Below are positions 10,440 through 21,764 of a DNA stretch of 64,000 nt, piece by piece. Numbering within the stretch: the stretch's first letter is position 1; the number at the start of each line of letters is the position of its first letter. The stretch is from assembly GCA_947095585.1 (NCBI GenBank), contig OX352765.1:75499976-75563975 (forward strand), written 5' to 3'. Origin of the DNA: Nephrocerus scutellatus (taxonomy: Eukaryota; Arthropoda; Insecta; Diptera; Pipunculidae). The notes beneath the pieces were generated by a model. It was not told the origin of the DNA, did no database searches, and worked only from the letters and a program-made list of their open reading frames with translations. Made by a program: the position numbers and the translations under genes.

Positions 10440-11040
10440 AAGAATTTTCTTTTTTTCCACACGGACCACATGCGACTCGCGAAACGCGCCAAAAGCGGGA
10501 TATCAAAATGGGCCCCTGACATTGAGCCGCTCACAAAATTTCAGCCCTCTAGGTCGTGCGAAAGTTGGTTTAAAAAGACCGCAAAAAACGAGAAAATAGC
10601 GCAATTTTAAACCGTTACACGTGCCACATGCGAAACGTGACACGCGTCATACGGGGAATATAAAAAATTATATTTTGGAGTTAGATACTCACAAAAATTC
10701 CACTCTTCAGGTCATGTGGAAGGTGGCTTAAAAGGACCTCAAAGAAGTCGAAAAAAAATGTTAATCCATCACACGCGACACGTGTCATACACTTAGACAC
10801 TCACAAAATTTCAGCTCTCTAGGTCATGTGGAAGTTGGTTAAAAAGAAGTGGAAAAAAAATGTTCAACCCATCACACGCGACACACGCGACACGCGTCAT
10901 ACTTGGAATATAAAAAATGCTATTTTGGACCTAGACGCTAACAAAATTTTAGGTCGGAGGTGTGGAAGGTGGTTAAAAAAGGTATCAAAGTGGTAAAAAA
11001 TACAGACAAAAGGGGGTCAAGTCAAGTCAAGTTTTTAAAA
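10440..11040 (+). repeat. Satellite-like block, CACGCG-rich monomers
   Basis: Irregular repeats, about 110-160 bp apart, of a module with ACACGCGACACGCGTCATAC, GGAATATAAAAAAT, CTCACAAAATTTCAG, CTCTAGGTCGTG and AAGGTGGTTTAAAAGGACC. The landmark AGGTC(G/A)TG occurs near 10551, 10709, 10821 and 10951. The same module is at 42535-43020 (same strand) and about 53786-53975 (opposite strand). It is non-coding, with many CpG dinucleotides in its CACGCG words despite the AT-rich surroundings. Confidence 0.75.
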
Positions 11041-11159
11041 ACCAAAAGGGAAAAGATCACGAAAATAAAAACGACACGTGTACAAATGCTTTAATCAATG
11101 GATCATGGATAGGGAAAACTACAAAAAACCATGACCAAGAAAATATTACAAATATTTAA

Positions 11160-11640
11160 GTATGTGAGCAATTCTTGGAACCTCTATAGTATAATTCGAT
11201 TCTTCTGCAACTTGACGTCTTTCTTGAAGGCCAACAATTCGACAGTATATCGAACCGGACTCATTTGAAGTACCAGGCCTAACAAACGAAAAATGCATGC
11301 ACAACTATCGAGATAAAAGGCTTATCAAAATTCTGCTCCTAAATAATTAAGTAAGTGAGCCTTCAAAATTCTTGGAATCTCTATAGTATAGTTTGAACCT
11401 TCTGCAACTTGACGTCTTTCTTGAAGGACAACAATTCGAAAGTGAATCGTACCGGATTCGTCTGTAGTACCAGGCCTAACAAACGAAAAAGGCATGCACA
11501 ACTATCCAGCCGGGCTTTCGACTCTTTCTTGTAGGTTACTTTCTGTGAAATAAATCTTCTGTCCATTTTCAAGCTGTACCGCCAAATGTTTAACTGTTGT
11601 GTGTCCTTCAATGATTCTGGAATTGAAAAGTAAATTAGGC
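11160..11640 (-). pseudogene. Possible Helitron helicase scrap with a 197-bp tandem duplication
   Basis: On the minus strand the longest reading (11640 to about 11360) contains VQLENGQKIYFTESNLQERV. This resembles the Helitron Rep/helicase stretch of the form HLENGQ-x-VYFTE-x-N, which I recall from that family. A stop interrupts it. Two copies of a block containing CAGGCCTAACAAACGAAAAA (reference word at 11274 and 11471) are 197 bp apart and about 85% alike by eye. Identity as Helitron is tentative; the duplication is directly visible. Confidence 0.45.
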
Positions 11641-13099
11641 GGCTTTTCCGGTTTTAGTAACAAATATTGCTATATCTGATGCAACCATACATTTTTTAAA
11701 ATCATCAGGTATTATATATCCTTTTAATAGCATAATATATGAAATCGGTCAAGAAGTTTTCGAATTTGATTCCTATACTATTGTAGTATGTGTGTATATA
11801 GAGATAGATATTTCGTTATTTTTTGTTATAAAAAATCAATAACAGTCTTAAGTGTTCTTAAAGTTATCTGCTGATTTGAAAGCAATAATAATTCGTGGCT
11901 GTGAAACCAGTTGCTTTACTTTTATAAGAAACTAAACCATTGATCCGTGGAACCATTTCAGATGGCTTGCTCACTTGTTTGGTATATCCTTTATTATATC
12001 CCATGGGCAATAAACAACTGCAGAGCTAAGAAGTGATCCAGCAAAAGAAAAAAAAAACGAACAAGAAGAAGAAAATATTTGCGCACAATTTCGAAATTGG
12101 CTTTTTGTAACAGAATTTTCTCACATTATTTGCAAAAAGTAAATTCACTATGCCTCGCGCCGGATATTGCCGCTGCAGGCGTCAAGTCGTTCCCTCTCCA
12201 CAGAATTGGTAATGACAGACCCATGGCGGCTAATCAACCAATTTAAGTTTTCTTCATTGAAATAATTACAAACTGCTGCCATAGTGGCAGATGGTCGAAG
12301 CAGCATCTTGCTGGTGAAACCCAGTTTCCTTAGGCCTTAGGAACTAGCTTGGCAACATTTCAAGAAAGAAATTTAAATAATTCTCATTAAATAATTAAAT
12401 CGCGGAGAAGTATCCCCGAAATATAGCTATGTTTGAAACGTTATTTGGCGGCTGCTTTTGTTTGCATCATGATAATGACCAAGAGTGTAAGTGGGGAAAG
12501 TTTTCATTACGACCAACCACTAACAACCATCTCTCTCTCTCTCTCTCGAAAAACCATCCCTACATCTATTGTGAATCAATCTTCACATAAATTGTGGAAA
12601 TACTTGGTCTCCTTCTTGGCTTTTGTTGGAAAAGTTTTTGCGGTGTAAAAAAAACTTTAGCGCTTGCCGGCCTGGCTCTGTATAATCATCATCGGTCGGC
12701 TGAAGTCCATGGCGGGAAGTGCAGTGGTATGGATTACGGTTTTCGTACTTAATTAACATCCATTATTTTGTACTTGAAAGCGCTTCGCTGTCCGTCCGTT
12801 TTATTTTTTGTTGTAAGAATTGGTGAGCATTTCTATTAAATAATCAGCCCCAAGAATACGAGTACTTCTTCCATTGCATCCTTATCCTTAAATGTTTTCA
12901 TGCAATGAAGGACTGGATTGAAATGAAGTCTGGCTTGCCGCATCTAGGCATTGTCACAATTTCTTTCATATTCCTAGAACAGCACAGCAGGCACTGCCGA
13001 TGTTAACCACTTCCGAGATAAAATCCTTGCAAACATGCCGGATTCTTGTAATTGAAATTGTCTTAATTAAGTCACTTAAATAAATTTATTGATTTTTAT
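11641..13099. other. No gene recognised
   Basis: Intronic AT-rich DNA. A CT microsatellite lies at 12531-12547. The small open frame at 12433-12648 starts with a hydrophobic run but shows no further protein character or splice sites, so I do not call it. Confidence 0.5.
12531..12547. repeat. (CT)n microsatellite
   Basis: Eight and a half uninterrupted CT units. Confidence 0.9.
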
Positions 13100-13430
13100 T
13101 AAATTCTCTATATTAATTTCGCGCCCACATGTGTTTGCGGCTGGCCAAATCTTGTGACCAATTTTTAACCCACTTCCTAAAGCCCAATTTTATTCAAACT
13201 TTGCACACATGTGTATCTTCGATAAGAGAATTTACATAAAAAATTCAAATCAAAATTTGAATAAAATCGGGTTCATTTTGGAAACATTTATATGGGCAAC
13301 CGTTGGCCTTGTGGCCCGATCACTTCCTAAATTTAACAAAAATTGTTGTCATCGGAGATACATATGTGTGCGAAGTTTGAATAAAATCGGTATTTAGCAA
13401 TTGGGTTAAAAATTTATCACAATATTCCAC
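13100..13430 (+). mobile_element. TAAATTCTCTA-family repeat, partial
   Basis: Begins TAAATTCTCTATATTAATTT at 13100 and continues with CAAATCTTGTGACCAATTTT, AACCCACTTCC and CCCAATTTTATTCAAAC. It then turns back: from about 13255 the same words appear inverted (GAATAAAATCGG, GTTGTCATCGGAGATACAT, ATCGGTATTTAG, GGGTTAAAAATTTATCAC). It is therefore a short fold-back version of the family. No closing TAGAGAATTTA is present. Confidence 0.7.
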
Positions 13431-14194
13431 CACGCAAAAAAGTCCGTTGAAAAAGTGATTTTACTGAACTAACATTTTTAAAGTTCGTAAAATATCACAT
13501 TTCTAAACTTGTTGTGTAAAACACTACACTAAATTTTTCAACGACTGGACATTTTTATATTGAGAAACCGCAGCATATTTGAACAAATTAATTAATTATC
13601 CATAACTGCTGTTTAAAAAAGGTCGGCCATTTGACTGGAGGAATATATCCAGTATAATGTCCATTATGTCATTAGACATTATACGAGTAGTACGCTACAA
13701 ATCATTGAATGCTTTCAGCTCGAGTAGCATTCATATATTAGGGCAGCGAAACGAAACGTGTACTAATAAGGGATACAGTTCCTTAAAATAGCCTAGGGCT
13801 CAATAACGCATTAACAAAATAAAAGGGTAACAATGCGGTTTTGTTGTGGTTTGTTTTGTTAACTTTAGGCTAACTTACTGTGTACTTTCAATTATTCCTG
13901 AATGCTGAAATGATAACATTAGAGTTTGTTTTAAAAATTGTTTTGTTGTTATTAACATTATATAAAGTGAGTTCTCGTGAGCTGGTCTACCATTAAACAT
14001 CAAAAACAGACAAAAGCATCATAGTACAAATCGACTATTGAACTCCGCTTTGTGGGGAAAATATTTTGATATATGTATTGCGGTTTATGGATGCTTTAAC
14101 TAAAATGATACAATGACATAATTGGGTCTTGAATACTGTGATATTCATGGCACTTTAAAGAGCATTCATAAAGAAATTACAATCTTTTTCTTCC
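13431..14194. other. No feature recognised
   Basis: AT-rich intronic DNA with no coding or repeat structure that I can identify. Confidence 0.4.
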
Positions 14195-14880
14195 TTTATC
14201 TTTACTCTATATTAACTTCGCTTGCCCGTGGCACGTCAGTTTGTCGGTCGGTCGGTCGGTCGGTTTTTCGTGGAATCTTGCGATCAATTTTTAACCCACT
14301 TCCCAAAGCCCGATTTTATTAAAATTTTGCACACATGTGTATTTCCGGAGACAACACTTTCAGGTAATTCGGGGCCTCTCCGGCCCCATGGCCGAAGGGT
14401 GTCCTCATAAAATTTTTAAAAATTATCCTGATTTTCTTTACACATGTGTATCTCCGATGGACAACACTTTTTGTAAAAAATTTGGAGGCCCCGGGGTCGT
14501 GGGAATTTCTTCAAATTTTATATATGTATGTATCTCCGATGGACAACACATTTTGTAGAAATTTTGAACCCCCGGGCCCCAGGGCTAAACAAATCAACCC
14601 AATTTTTTCAAATTTTATATAGGTGTGTATTTCCGATGGACAACACTTTGTAAAATTTTGGAGACCCAGGAGTCGTGGGCTCCATAAAAATTTTTCAAAA
14701 AAACTAACCAGATTTTCTTCAAATTTTATACACATGTGTATCACTGATGGACAAAACTTTTTGTAAATTTGTTGGAGTGATCGGGCCCGGAGACCCGAGT
14801 GGTGCCCATGTAATTTTTTTAAAAATTATCCCGATTTTCTGCAAATTTTAAACACATATGTAAAATTTTTATGGGTTGTT
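14195..14880 (+). mobile_element. TAAATTCTCTA-family repeat with internal tandem monomers
   Basis: The left end is decayed (TTACTCTATATTAACTTCGC). It then has a GGTC microsatellite (14241-14265), ATCTTGCGATCAATTTTTAA and CCCACTTCC. About five monomers of 80-100 bp follow, each with CACATGTGTAT(C/T)TCCG(A/G)TGG, ACAACACTTTTTGTAAA and a GC-rich tail such as GGCCCCGGGGTCGTGGG. Monomers start near 14333, 14445, 14527, 14625 and 14732. The open frames across it are repeat shadows. No right terminal repeat is visible. Confidence 0.75.
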
Positions 14881-15319
14881 TTTTTAGAAACTGCATTAAA
14901 AAGGCGAAATTATACGGATGGACACAGTCGGCACAAATTGAATTTATCTATTCGTTCTGGCGTTCTGAGGCGGATAGCGCATAATTATAATTATTGTAGA
15001 CTCTAATTTACTTTTTGCCAGTAAAGTCTTGATACAGATAATAGAACCTGACTTTGTTAAAATCTGTAGTAAATTCTTTATCACAAAGTGCACAGTGTAT
15101 TCATTCATTATTTATTTAAGGACTAGCTGATTACCCGGCGTTGCCCAGGTATTTATTCATCCCAATCTTCTATAAGGCAGGGGTAGAAAAAAAATGATAT
15201 CAATCTATAAGGTAAAATTTTAGTTTTTATTAACAAAAATATATTTGAAATTATAGCTATAGTATTCAAATTATAAAATAAAATTAAATAAACATACATA
15301 AAATTAATTATAACAAATC

Positions 15320-15490
15320 TTCGTTGTATGCCTACAATGTTTTTAGTTTCACCTTCAAGAGCAGGAATAAATAAATTCTTAGGTCAACCCAACCCAGAGC
15401 AAGCAAAATAAAGTTGTCCGTGGGAAAAGCATGGCAATCTCAAATCAATACTCCGCAGTTCTTAATAAACTGTCCGACCGTCGAAATGAG
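15320..15490 (-). pseudogene. Helitron helicase C-terminus, decayed
   Basis: Minus-strand pieces in two frames align with the end of Helitron Pif1-like helicases: GQFIKNCGVLI corresponds to GQSLKVCGLNL, and PKNLFIPALEGETKNIV to the P-x-x-LFVYAPEGKTKNIV block. Stops and at least one frameshift separate them. The far cleaner copy at 21765-21998 served as guide, so the match rests on order and spacing rather than identity. Confidence 0.55.
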
Positions 15491-16218
15491 TGCTATCCGT
15501 GGGATAAAAACTGTTTCACACTGTCCCTTTTCTGTCAAGATAGTCGCTTCAATTATATTTCCCGGCATCTCTTTTACGCACAGACTTGTGCCGTTGAAAA
15601 AGTTTGGGCGAGTCGAGAATCCGTAGTAAAATAATTGGAGATCAAACTGTAAGACGATGTGGTGGCAATCCAGACGAATTAAGTGTGTTAAGGAACTCAG
15701 TTAGATATTTTATTCCTCATCAGTATCTACAACGGTATCGATACACTTATATTCAGTAACTACGCCTATTAAGATGGCAAGTATTTGATTGTTTATTTCG
15801 TGGTTTTCTCCATTTTGTTAGCAAGAATGGCCCCTTCAAGCAACCCGTTCAAAATATTATAGTTTTGAGAAACAGCCGGATAAATAGAATTTATTAGTTC
15901 TGCGGCAGATATCAAAAATCGATGTAAATTTAACATATCCATTGTGAGGGGCAATTCAGGCGACCGAATTCTCCCACAACATTAATACAATCTAATACAA
16001 CAAATAATTCAACATTAATAAAATTAAATACATTTCAATAAAACTTAAATAAATATAAACTTGGTTTTATTTAAATAATCATTTCCTGGTGCACCCTGTA
16101 CCCAGGCAGTGCAGCCAACAATCGGATATGAATATAAAAACAGTCAAAACAACATCACGCTACCGGACTGACCAATCAGAGCGCAGCACGCTATTTACAA
16201 TTTTTGCCACACAAAAGC

Positions 16219-16245
16219 TATAAAAAGGCGAGCATGCAGTCAGTC
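16219..16245 (+). promoter_or_regulatory. TATA/initiator core promoter of LTR type
   Basis: TATAAAAAG at 16219-16227 is followed by the initiator TCAGTC, whose A is at 16242. This 23-base spacing from the first T of TATA is close to the optimum for a fly core promoter. A splice-donor-like GGTAAGTC follows at 16293. The set resembles the U3/R boundary and leader of insect LTR retrotransposons. I could not find matching LTR ends, so the source is unproven. Confidence 0.5.
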
Positions 16246-16332
16246 GATCTCTTACTCTTAGTCTGCTTCCTGTGCAGTTCGGATCACGTGGTGGTAAGTC
16301 ATTGTTAATAAAATTAGTTCACTTAATTCACT

Positions 16333-16845
16333 GACTATCGCTGCCGACGTCTTCCTCTGCTTTCGTCATTCGTACGACGCAACTTCACTGTGTGGCTCCC
16401 CTACGGGTTGTTGCGCTGGTACATCCAGCAGATCGCTGCCGACGTCTTCCTCTGCTTTCGTCATTCGTACGACGCAACTTCACTGTGTGGCTCCCCTACG
16501 GGTTGTTGCGCTGGTACATCCAGCAGATCGCTGCCGACGTCTTCCTCTGCTTTCGTCATTCGTACGACGCAACTTCACTGTGTGGCTCCCCTACGGGTTG
16601 TTGGGCTGGTACATCCAGCAGATCGCTGCCGACGTCTTCCTCTGCTTTCGTCATTCGTACGACGCAACTTCACTGTGTGGCTCCCCTACCGGTTGTTGCG
16701 TTGGTACATCCAGCAGATCGCTGCCGACGTCTTCCTCTGCTTTCGTCATTCGTACGACGCAACTTCACTGTGTGGCTCCCCTACAGGTTGTTGCGCTGGT
16801 ACATCCAGCATTTCGCTGCCGACGTTCTCTCGCTACATCCACCAC
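16333..16845 (+). repeat. 95-bp tandem repeat array
   Basis: CGCTGCCGACGTCTTCCTCT starts at 16339, 16434, 16529 and 16624 and at 16719, an exact 95-bp period; the sixth unit at 16814 is truncated and diverged (GACGTTCTCTCG). Units are almost identical, differing at single positions such as ACGGGTTG, ACCGGTTG and ACAGGTTG, so expansion was recent. The unit lacks stops in all three + frames and 95 is not a multiple of 3, so long overlapping open frames (225-268 codons) run through it. They are artefacts of the repeat. Confidence 0.95.
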
Positions 16846-17335
16846 TGTTGCTCACGTCAAGGCTCGTCGATACTCACGTCACTTTGTCAAGGCATTACTC
16901 TGGTCACTCACGTCAAGGCTCGACGATACTCACGTCAGTTCATCAAAGCCCTCGCCTTACTCACGTCACTCACGCAAAGGCTCGTCACAACTTACGTCAC
17001 TCACGTCAAGGCTCGTCCTTACTTACGTCAGTCACGTCACTTCGTCAAAGCATTACTCACGTCAGTTCGTCAAAGCCTTACTCGTCGTCACTCACGCAAA
17101 GGCTCGTCATTACTTACGTCACTCACCTCACTTCGTCAACGATACGTTGAGGCTCTCGTCGTAACTCAAGTCAAGGCCCGTCATCACTTACGTTAGTCAC
17201 GTCACTTCGTCAAGGATACGTCGAGGCCCTCGTCGTCACGCACGTCAAGGCTCGTCATCTTTCACATCAAGAGTCACGTCACTTCGTCAAGGACACATCA
17301 CGGCTCTCGTCGTCACTCACGTCAAAGATCACGCC
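16846..17335 (+). repeat. Short degenerate tandem array (CACGTCA words)
   Basis: Permutations of ACTCACGTCAAGGCTCGTC and CACTTCGTCAAAGC repeat irregularly every 20-30 bp for 490 bp. It follows directly on the 95-bp array, and the last 95-bp unit grades into it. The density of ACGTCA words is very high; ACGTCA is the core of CREB/ATF-type sites, though here it is probably only a property of the repeat. Confidence 0.85.
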
Positions 17336-17644
17336 GCCGAGCACAACGGAATCCAGGTTCTATCGCCCAGGCCGACACAACGCCTCGTCTACTTACCTAC
17401 TACCTATTTTAAATACGAAATTGGTAAAACAAAATCTTTTGATTAAACATTAAATTGAACTAAAAGTCCCGCAAATAGAAATTTTATTGTAACGACCCCT
17501 TGCCTCAGAACCCTGGTCACGCTGAGTTTGCCCTGGCTGGGAAAACTCCGTTAAACATAAAACACGGCTACTAATCTACCTTTTCCAATTTTTAGTAGTG
17601 GCGACAATGTCCTCACCCCCAAATTCGTCGCTAAATGGTTGCCG

Positions 17645-18320
17645 AGTACCATTCTATACACCACTATTATCTCAGCGACCCCGAAAACTATATGATCGAC
17701 ACTAATATCGGTCACCCTATCCTCTCCGTTATCGATCCCATACCCATAAAGCTGTCTTACTATATCCATTCAACTCAGCGAACCCGAAAACTACAGAAGT
17801 TACACTAATATCAGTCATCCCCCCTCAGTTATCGACCCCATCCCCCTAAAGCTGTCTTACCATCACCATTCAACCCAGCGACCCCGAAAACCATAAAATC
17901 AACACTAACATCGGTCACCCCCCCATCAGTTATCGACCCCATCCCCCTAGAGCTGTCTTACCATCACCATTCAACTCAACAACCCCGAAAACCATAAAAT
18001 CAACACTAACATCGGTCACCCCCCCATCAGTTATCGACCCCATCCCCCTAGAGCTGTCTTACCATCACCATTCAACCCAGCGACCCCGAAAACCATAAAA
18101 TCAACACTAACATCGGTCACCCCCCCATCAGTTATCGACCCCATCCCCCTAGAGCTGTCTTACCATCACCATTCAACTCAACAACCCCGAAAACCATAAA
18201 ATCAACACTAACATCGGTCACCCCCCCCCCCATCAGTTATCGACCCCATCCCCCTAGAGCTGTCTTACCATCACCATTCAATGCAGCGACCACGAAAACC
18301 ATAAAATCAACACTTATATC
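17645..18320 (+). repeat. 101-bp tandem repeat array with a two-unit higher-order pattern
   Basis: AGCTGTCTTACCATCACCAT recurs (reference AGCTG at 17750, 17850, 17951, 18052, 18153, 18258), a period of 100-101 bp, once 105 because of extra C. Alternate units carry CAACCCAGCGACCCCG and CAACTCAACAACCCCG, so the last amplification step was in dimers of about 202 bp. Outer units are more diverged than inner ones. C-rich on this strand. Confidence 0.93.
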
Positions 18321-18599
18321 GAACAGCCACCAGCTGCGGGAATATAACTCACCCATAGGAGTGTACTACCAGCATTATTCGTCTCGGTGATACCGAAAAC
18401 GGTGGGTCCGACCATAAAATCGCCTGCCACGCCTCCCCCAGCCAAAAAACCTACTACCCCCAACCCCCTATGTTTGATTCCACATAGTAAATAATATGTA
18501 TACCAAGTTTGGTTAAAATTGGTCAAGGCGTTCCAGAGCTAGTTAGGCACAAGTATATATACAAATATACAAATAGATTCTCTACTTTATATATATAGA

Positions 18600-20803
18600 T
18601 TTAATTGCAGGTAAACGGTCAATAATTATCGTATTGTTTCCATTAATAATTCGGTTGTACTAAAAATATTCGTTCTCGGATATACGAGTAGTTTCGGCTG
18701 ATTTAAAGTAAACGTTAGGTGTACATGAAAACTCGAAGAAATAGTTGCCCTCAAATGAGAGGTTCAAAAGTTATACATTTTCAAGTTGCCCATAACACCC
18801 AGACGAAACAAACGTCATGCGTTATTTTTTTTGTTTGCATTCCATGAATTTTTAAAATCTGAATAAATAACTGACATAAATGGCTTTGCATAGTATTTTA
18901 CAGAATAGTTGTGAACGGGAAACATTCGCGCTATGATTCTTAATTTAATTGCTACAAAACTATGTTAACGACGCACATACGAAGGGCTATTGTCCCATTG
19001 GATCAGTGCGCACATTGTGAACGTGATGCGTCGTCGTCATACGTTTGCTTGTGTTTCTTTCTCTGGGACGTTTATGTTGTCCCAGTTCGGGAATGTGTGT
19101 ATGTTTAGCACTATGTATTGTGCGCTTTTTCAACAAAATTACTTTTTATGTCAGATTTATGTCCCGCTGTTCTGTTCCCGAAATTTCTGCTTGGTAGTTA
19201 TACGCGCCGACCGCCAACCGCCAACATTTATGCACATATATATAAATAATAAATGTAAGCACAATGCTGCAAGTGACATTATCCTTTCCGTTTCCCGCAT
19301 TTTGATAGACCGCATCTGCATTATCCATCATATCTGATATCTAATATTCTATGCTAAAAAGCCATCATGGATTATTTGTTGTCTGGCAGGCCATAACTAC
19401 ATCTCCTTGTCACAGCTGTCAGGATATTCTATTCTCTCGGTGAATTCATTCATTGTCTTGCAAATTTTGTCTTTCGCTGTTCGTCTAATATTCATACTCT
19501 ATTCGCTTTCTTGGAAATCTATTGTTCATTATAGAGCCTAATGTTTTTGTTTTGTTTTTGTACCGTTAAATTGTATGTTTAACTGCGAGTCGCTGATTAA
19601 AATCCATCTAGGATGCTTCGATGTACAAATTATCTATTGATAAATTATTCCTGCTTATCTTTGATTATGCTGCTGTATTTATGTATATTTATGTATATTT
19701 ATGTTGTTATCTACATTGAATATCGCTCAACGATGGTTCCCGATGCCAGTGGTTTTGGTAATCGCAAAAATGTCATCAACATATTTCCTCTGGAATCTAG
19801 ATTTTCTCTTTTACATTTCCTTTTCTTTATATTTCTTTAAAAGTGTTTGTTTTCTATTGTTAAGGAGAAGAACCAATACCGTGTCATTGTTGTCTTTACA
19901 ACATAGGTTGCCATTATTTTGTTGTTTTGAAAACGAAGCATGTACATGCATTTTTCTTCCTTAATTTTCGCATGTTCTTTGATGTGATGCCATTTATCCT
20001 GAACGACGTGCAAAGCGAGTTTAAGCGTACACTCATGCTCATAACACTTATAAGAAGTCCAAAGCATAAAACGACACTGGAGCCTTACGCCCTTCAGTCT
20101 AGTGTGCTCTATTTGTCTGCTCATTAATGTGAGTGCAGTTTCGTTGTAGGTGCAATGCAGCTGAGAGTTCTTAGGGAATGTCAAGAATTCATATGGCTAG
20201 TGGTTATGATGAAAACGGTATCTTCTCAGAGTAATGCTAATTGCGACATTTTTGATCAACATTTTATACGCAGCACATCCAAACAGCTTTGCAAAATGAC
20301 AATAGCAAGCAAGAAATTAAAAAAATACTAAGTAAATTAATGCAAATCTGGCCAAATCTTTTAAAAAGAGAAGAAAATAACAATCTTCTATTTAGGTATA
20401 CACGAGTATGTATATTTGTCTATTTACCTAAGCTTCTAACTTAATTGAAAATATATTGTTACGAAATTTAGACTCTCTAGTGTTTAAAATAGATTTTGCA
20501 AATAAAAACATAACATAAGTTAGCTAATTCACAAATGACAAATTTCCTTTACAAATAGCAGGAGTTCACAAATTCACACTGGTGGTTACTTATTATTCAC
20601 TTATAACAGTATTCACAAAGGCGGCAGCTCTATCTACTTTTCAACTTTTCAAAAAGTCTGGTTGAATTTCATGTAATAACTAACTTACTACGATAAAGTT
20701 GCTGTCTTAATAGCAAATCAACAAGTTTATATTCTTATATAACTGCGAAACAGTATAAGTGTTGCATACAATTTATATACAAGTGGGTGAAATATATCTT
20801 TTA
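18600..20803. other. No gene recognised
   Basis: Intronic, AT-rich. Several 60-115 codon open frames lie on both strands at 18990-20184, rich in Leu/Phe/Tyr/Cys with no domain, no splice partners and no mobile-element motif. Confidence 0.4.
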
Positions 20804-21174
20804 CTAGCTGGACCCGACAGACTTTGTCCTGTCCCACGTTAAATAAATTTGTTTGGATCATTTTGCGTCTTTGTAAAAAGCTACTTGAAATGTTAAATGA
20901 AAGTAAAAATGAGAAACAAAACGTCAGCCAAATGATTTATTTTCTTTCATTAAAGTTGAAATCACAAATAATCTCAATGTGTTTCATTTACATTTCGATT
21001 TCGATTGCAATGTCATAGAAAACCAATTGAAACAAAGCATTTTTTTGTTTTGATTATTTGCTTGAACATCACTATTTCGTTTGTGTTGCAATTTTGAGTC
21101 ACATAAATTGGTCACATTATTGTGTTACATTTTTAAATTTTGGGAACTAAGTAATTTCTCAATTTTTGTAAGAT

Positions 21175-21735
21175 TTGAATGAAAATTGGTATTATCTTTT
21201 GATGGTCGTCTGGGGGGTCTTTTGGGGATCTTTTGAAGCTCTTTTGAGGGTCTTTTTGTGGTCTTTTTGGGTTTTTGAGGGTCTTTTAGTGATCTTTTGG
21301 GGGTCTTTTTGGGGGTCCTTTGAGGGGTTTTTGAGTTTCTTATGGGGGTCTTTTGGTTTTTTTTAACTATTTTTGAAGCTTATTTTGAGAGTCTTTTGGG
21401 GATCTTTTGAAGAGTATTTTGAGGATCTTTTGGAGGTCCTTTGAGGGTCTTTTGGGGTTTTTGAGGAATTTTTGGGGGTATTTTGGATGTATTTTGAGGA
21501 TCTCTTGAGAAGTCTTTTGGGGGTCTTTTGAGGATCTTTTGGGTGTATTTTGAGGATCTCTTGAGAAGTCTTTTGGGGGTCTTTTGAGGATATTTTGGAG
21601 AGTCTTTAATGTTTTTTTGGGGGTATTTTATGATTCTTTTGAGGGTTTTGTTACTAAGGGTCTTTCGGATGTCTTCTTTTTGGGGTTGTGGGGTTCTTTT
21701 GATGGTCTTTTAGAGGTCTTTTTGCCCAAAACATC
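21175..21735 (+). repeat. G/T-rich minisatellite (GGGTCTTTTG words)
   Basis: Degenerate 10-mer tandem array of the forms GGGGGTCTTTTG, GAGGATCTTTTG and GAAGCTCTTTTG for 560 bp, inside the 3' non-coding part of the second Helitron. Strong strand asymmetry: almost no C except in TCTT. Related wording occurs at 25331-25500, 28005-29370 and, inverted, 42285-42350. Confidence 0.9.
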
Positions 21736-21764
21736 AAAAAAGTTTCACTTCAACCGCGCGTAAA

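Larger units (their letters stand above)
15123..18599 (-). mobile_element. Helitron with both termini, internally replaced by tandem arrays
   Basis: Minus-strand element. The 5' terminus at 18599 reads TCTATATATATAAAGTAGAG, preceded by A. The 3' terminus ends CTAG at 15126-15123, followed by T, about 7 nt after a hairpin (ACCTGGGC AAC GCCGGGT). A|TC...CTAG|T insertion with a 3' subterminal hairpin and no TIR or target duplication is the Helitron signature. A decayed helicase C-terminus lies near the 3' end (15320-15490). The Rep domain and most of the helicase are gone; the interior instead holds an LTR-like promoter and 95-bp, about 25-bp and 101-bp tandem arrays. It cannot encode its own replicase. 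Confidence 0.75.

Noticed and set aside
12433..12648. Small secreted-protein-like frame
   Set aside because: Hydrophobic N-terminus only; contains a CT microsatellite and no further support.
16390..17196. Three long overlapping forward frames as possible genes
   Set aside because: They follow from a stop-free 95-bp unit whose length is not a multiple of 3. All three frames are open and none shows codon constraint.
16333..18320. CRISPR-like array
   Set aside because: Whole units repeat without unique spacers, the genome is eukaryotic, and the arrays lie within a Helitron.
21175..21366. Trp/Phe/Gly-rich small membrane protein
   Set aside because: Low-complexity translation of the GGGTCTTTTG array.
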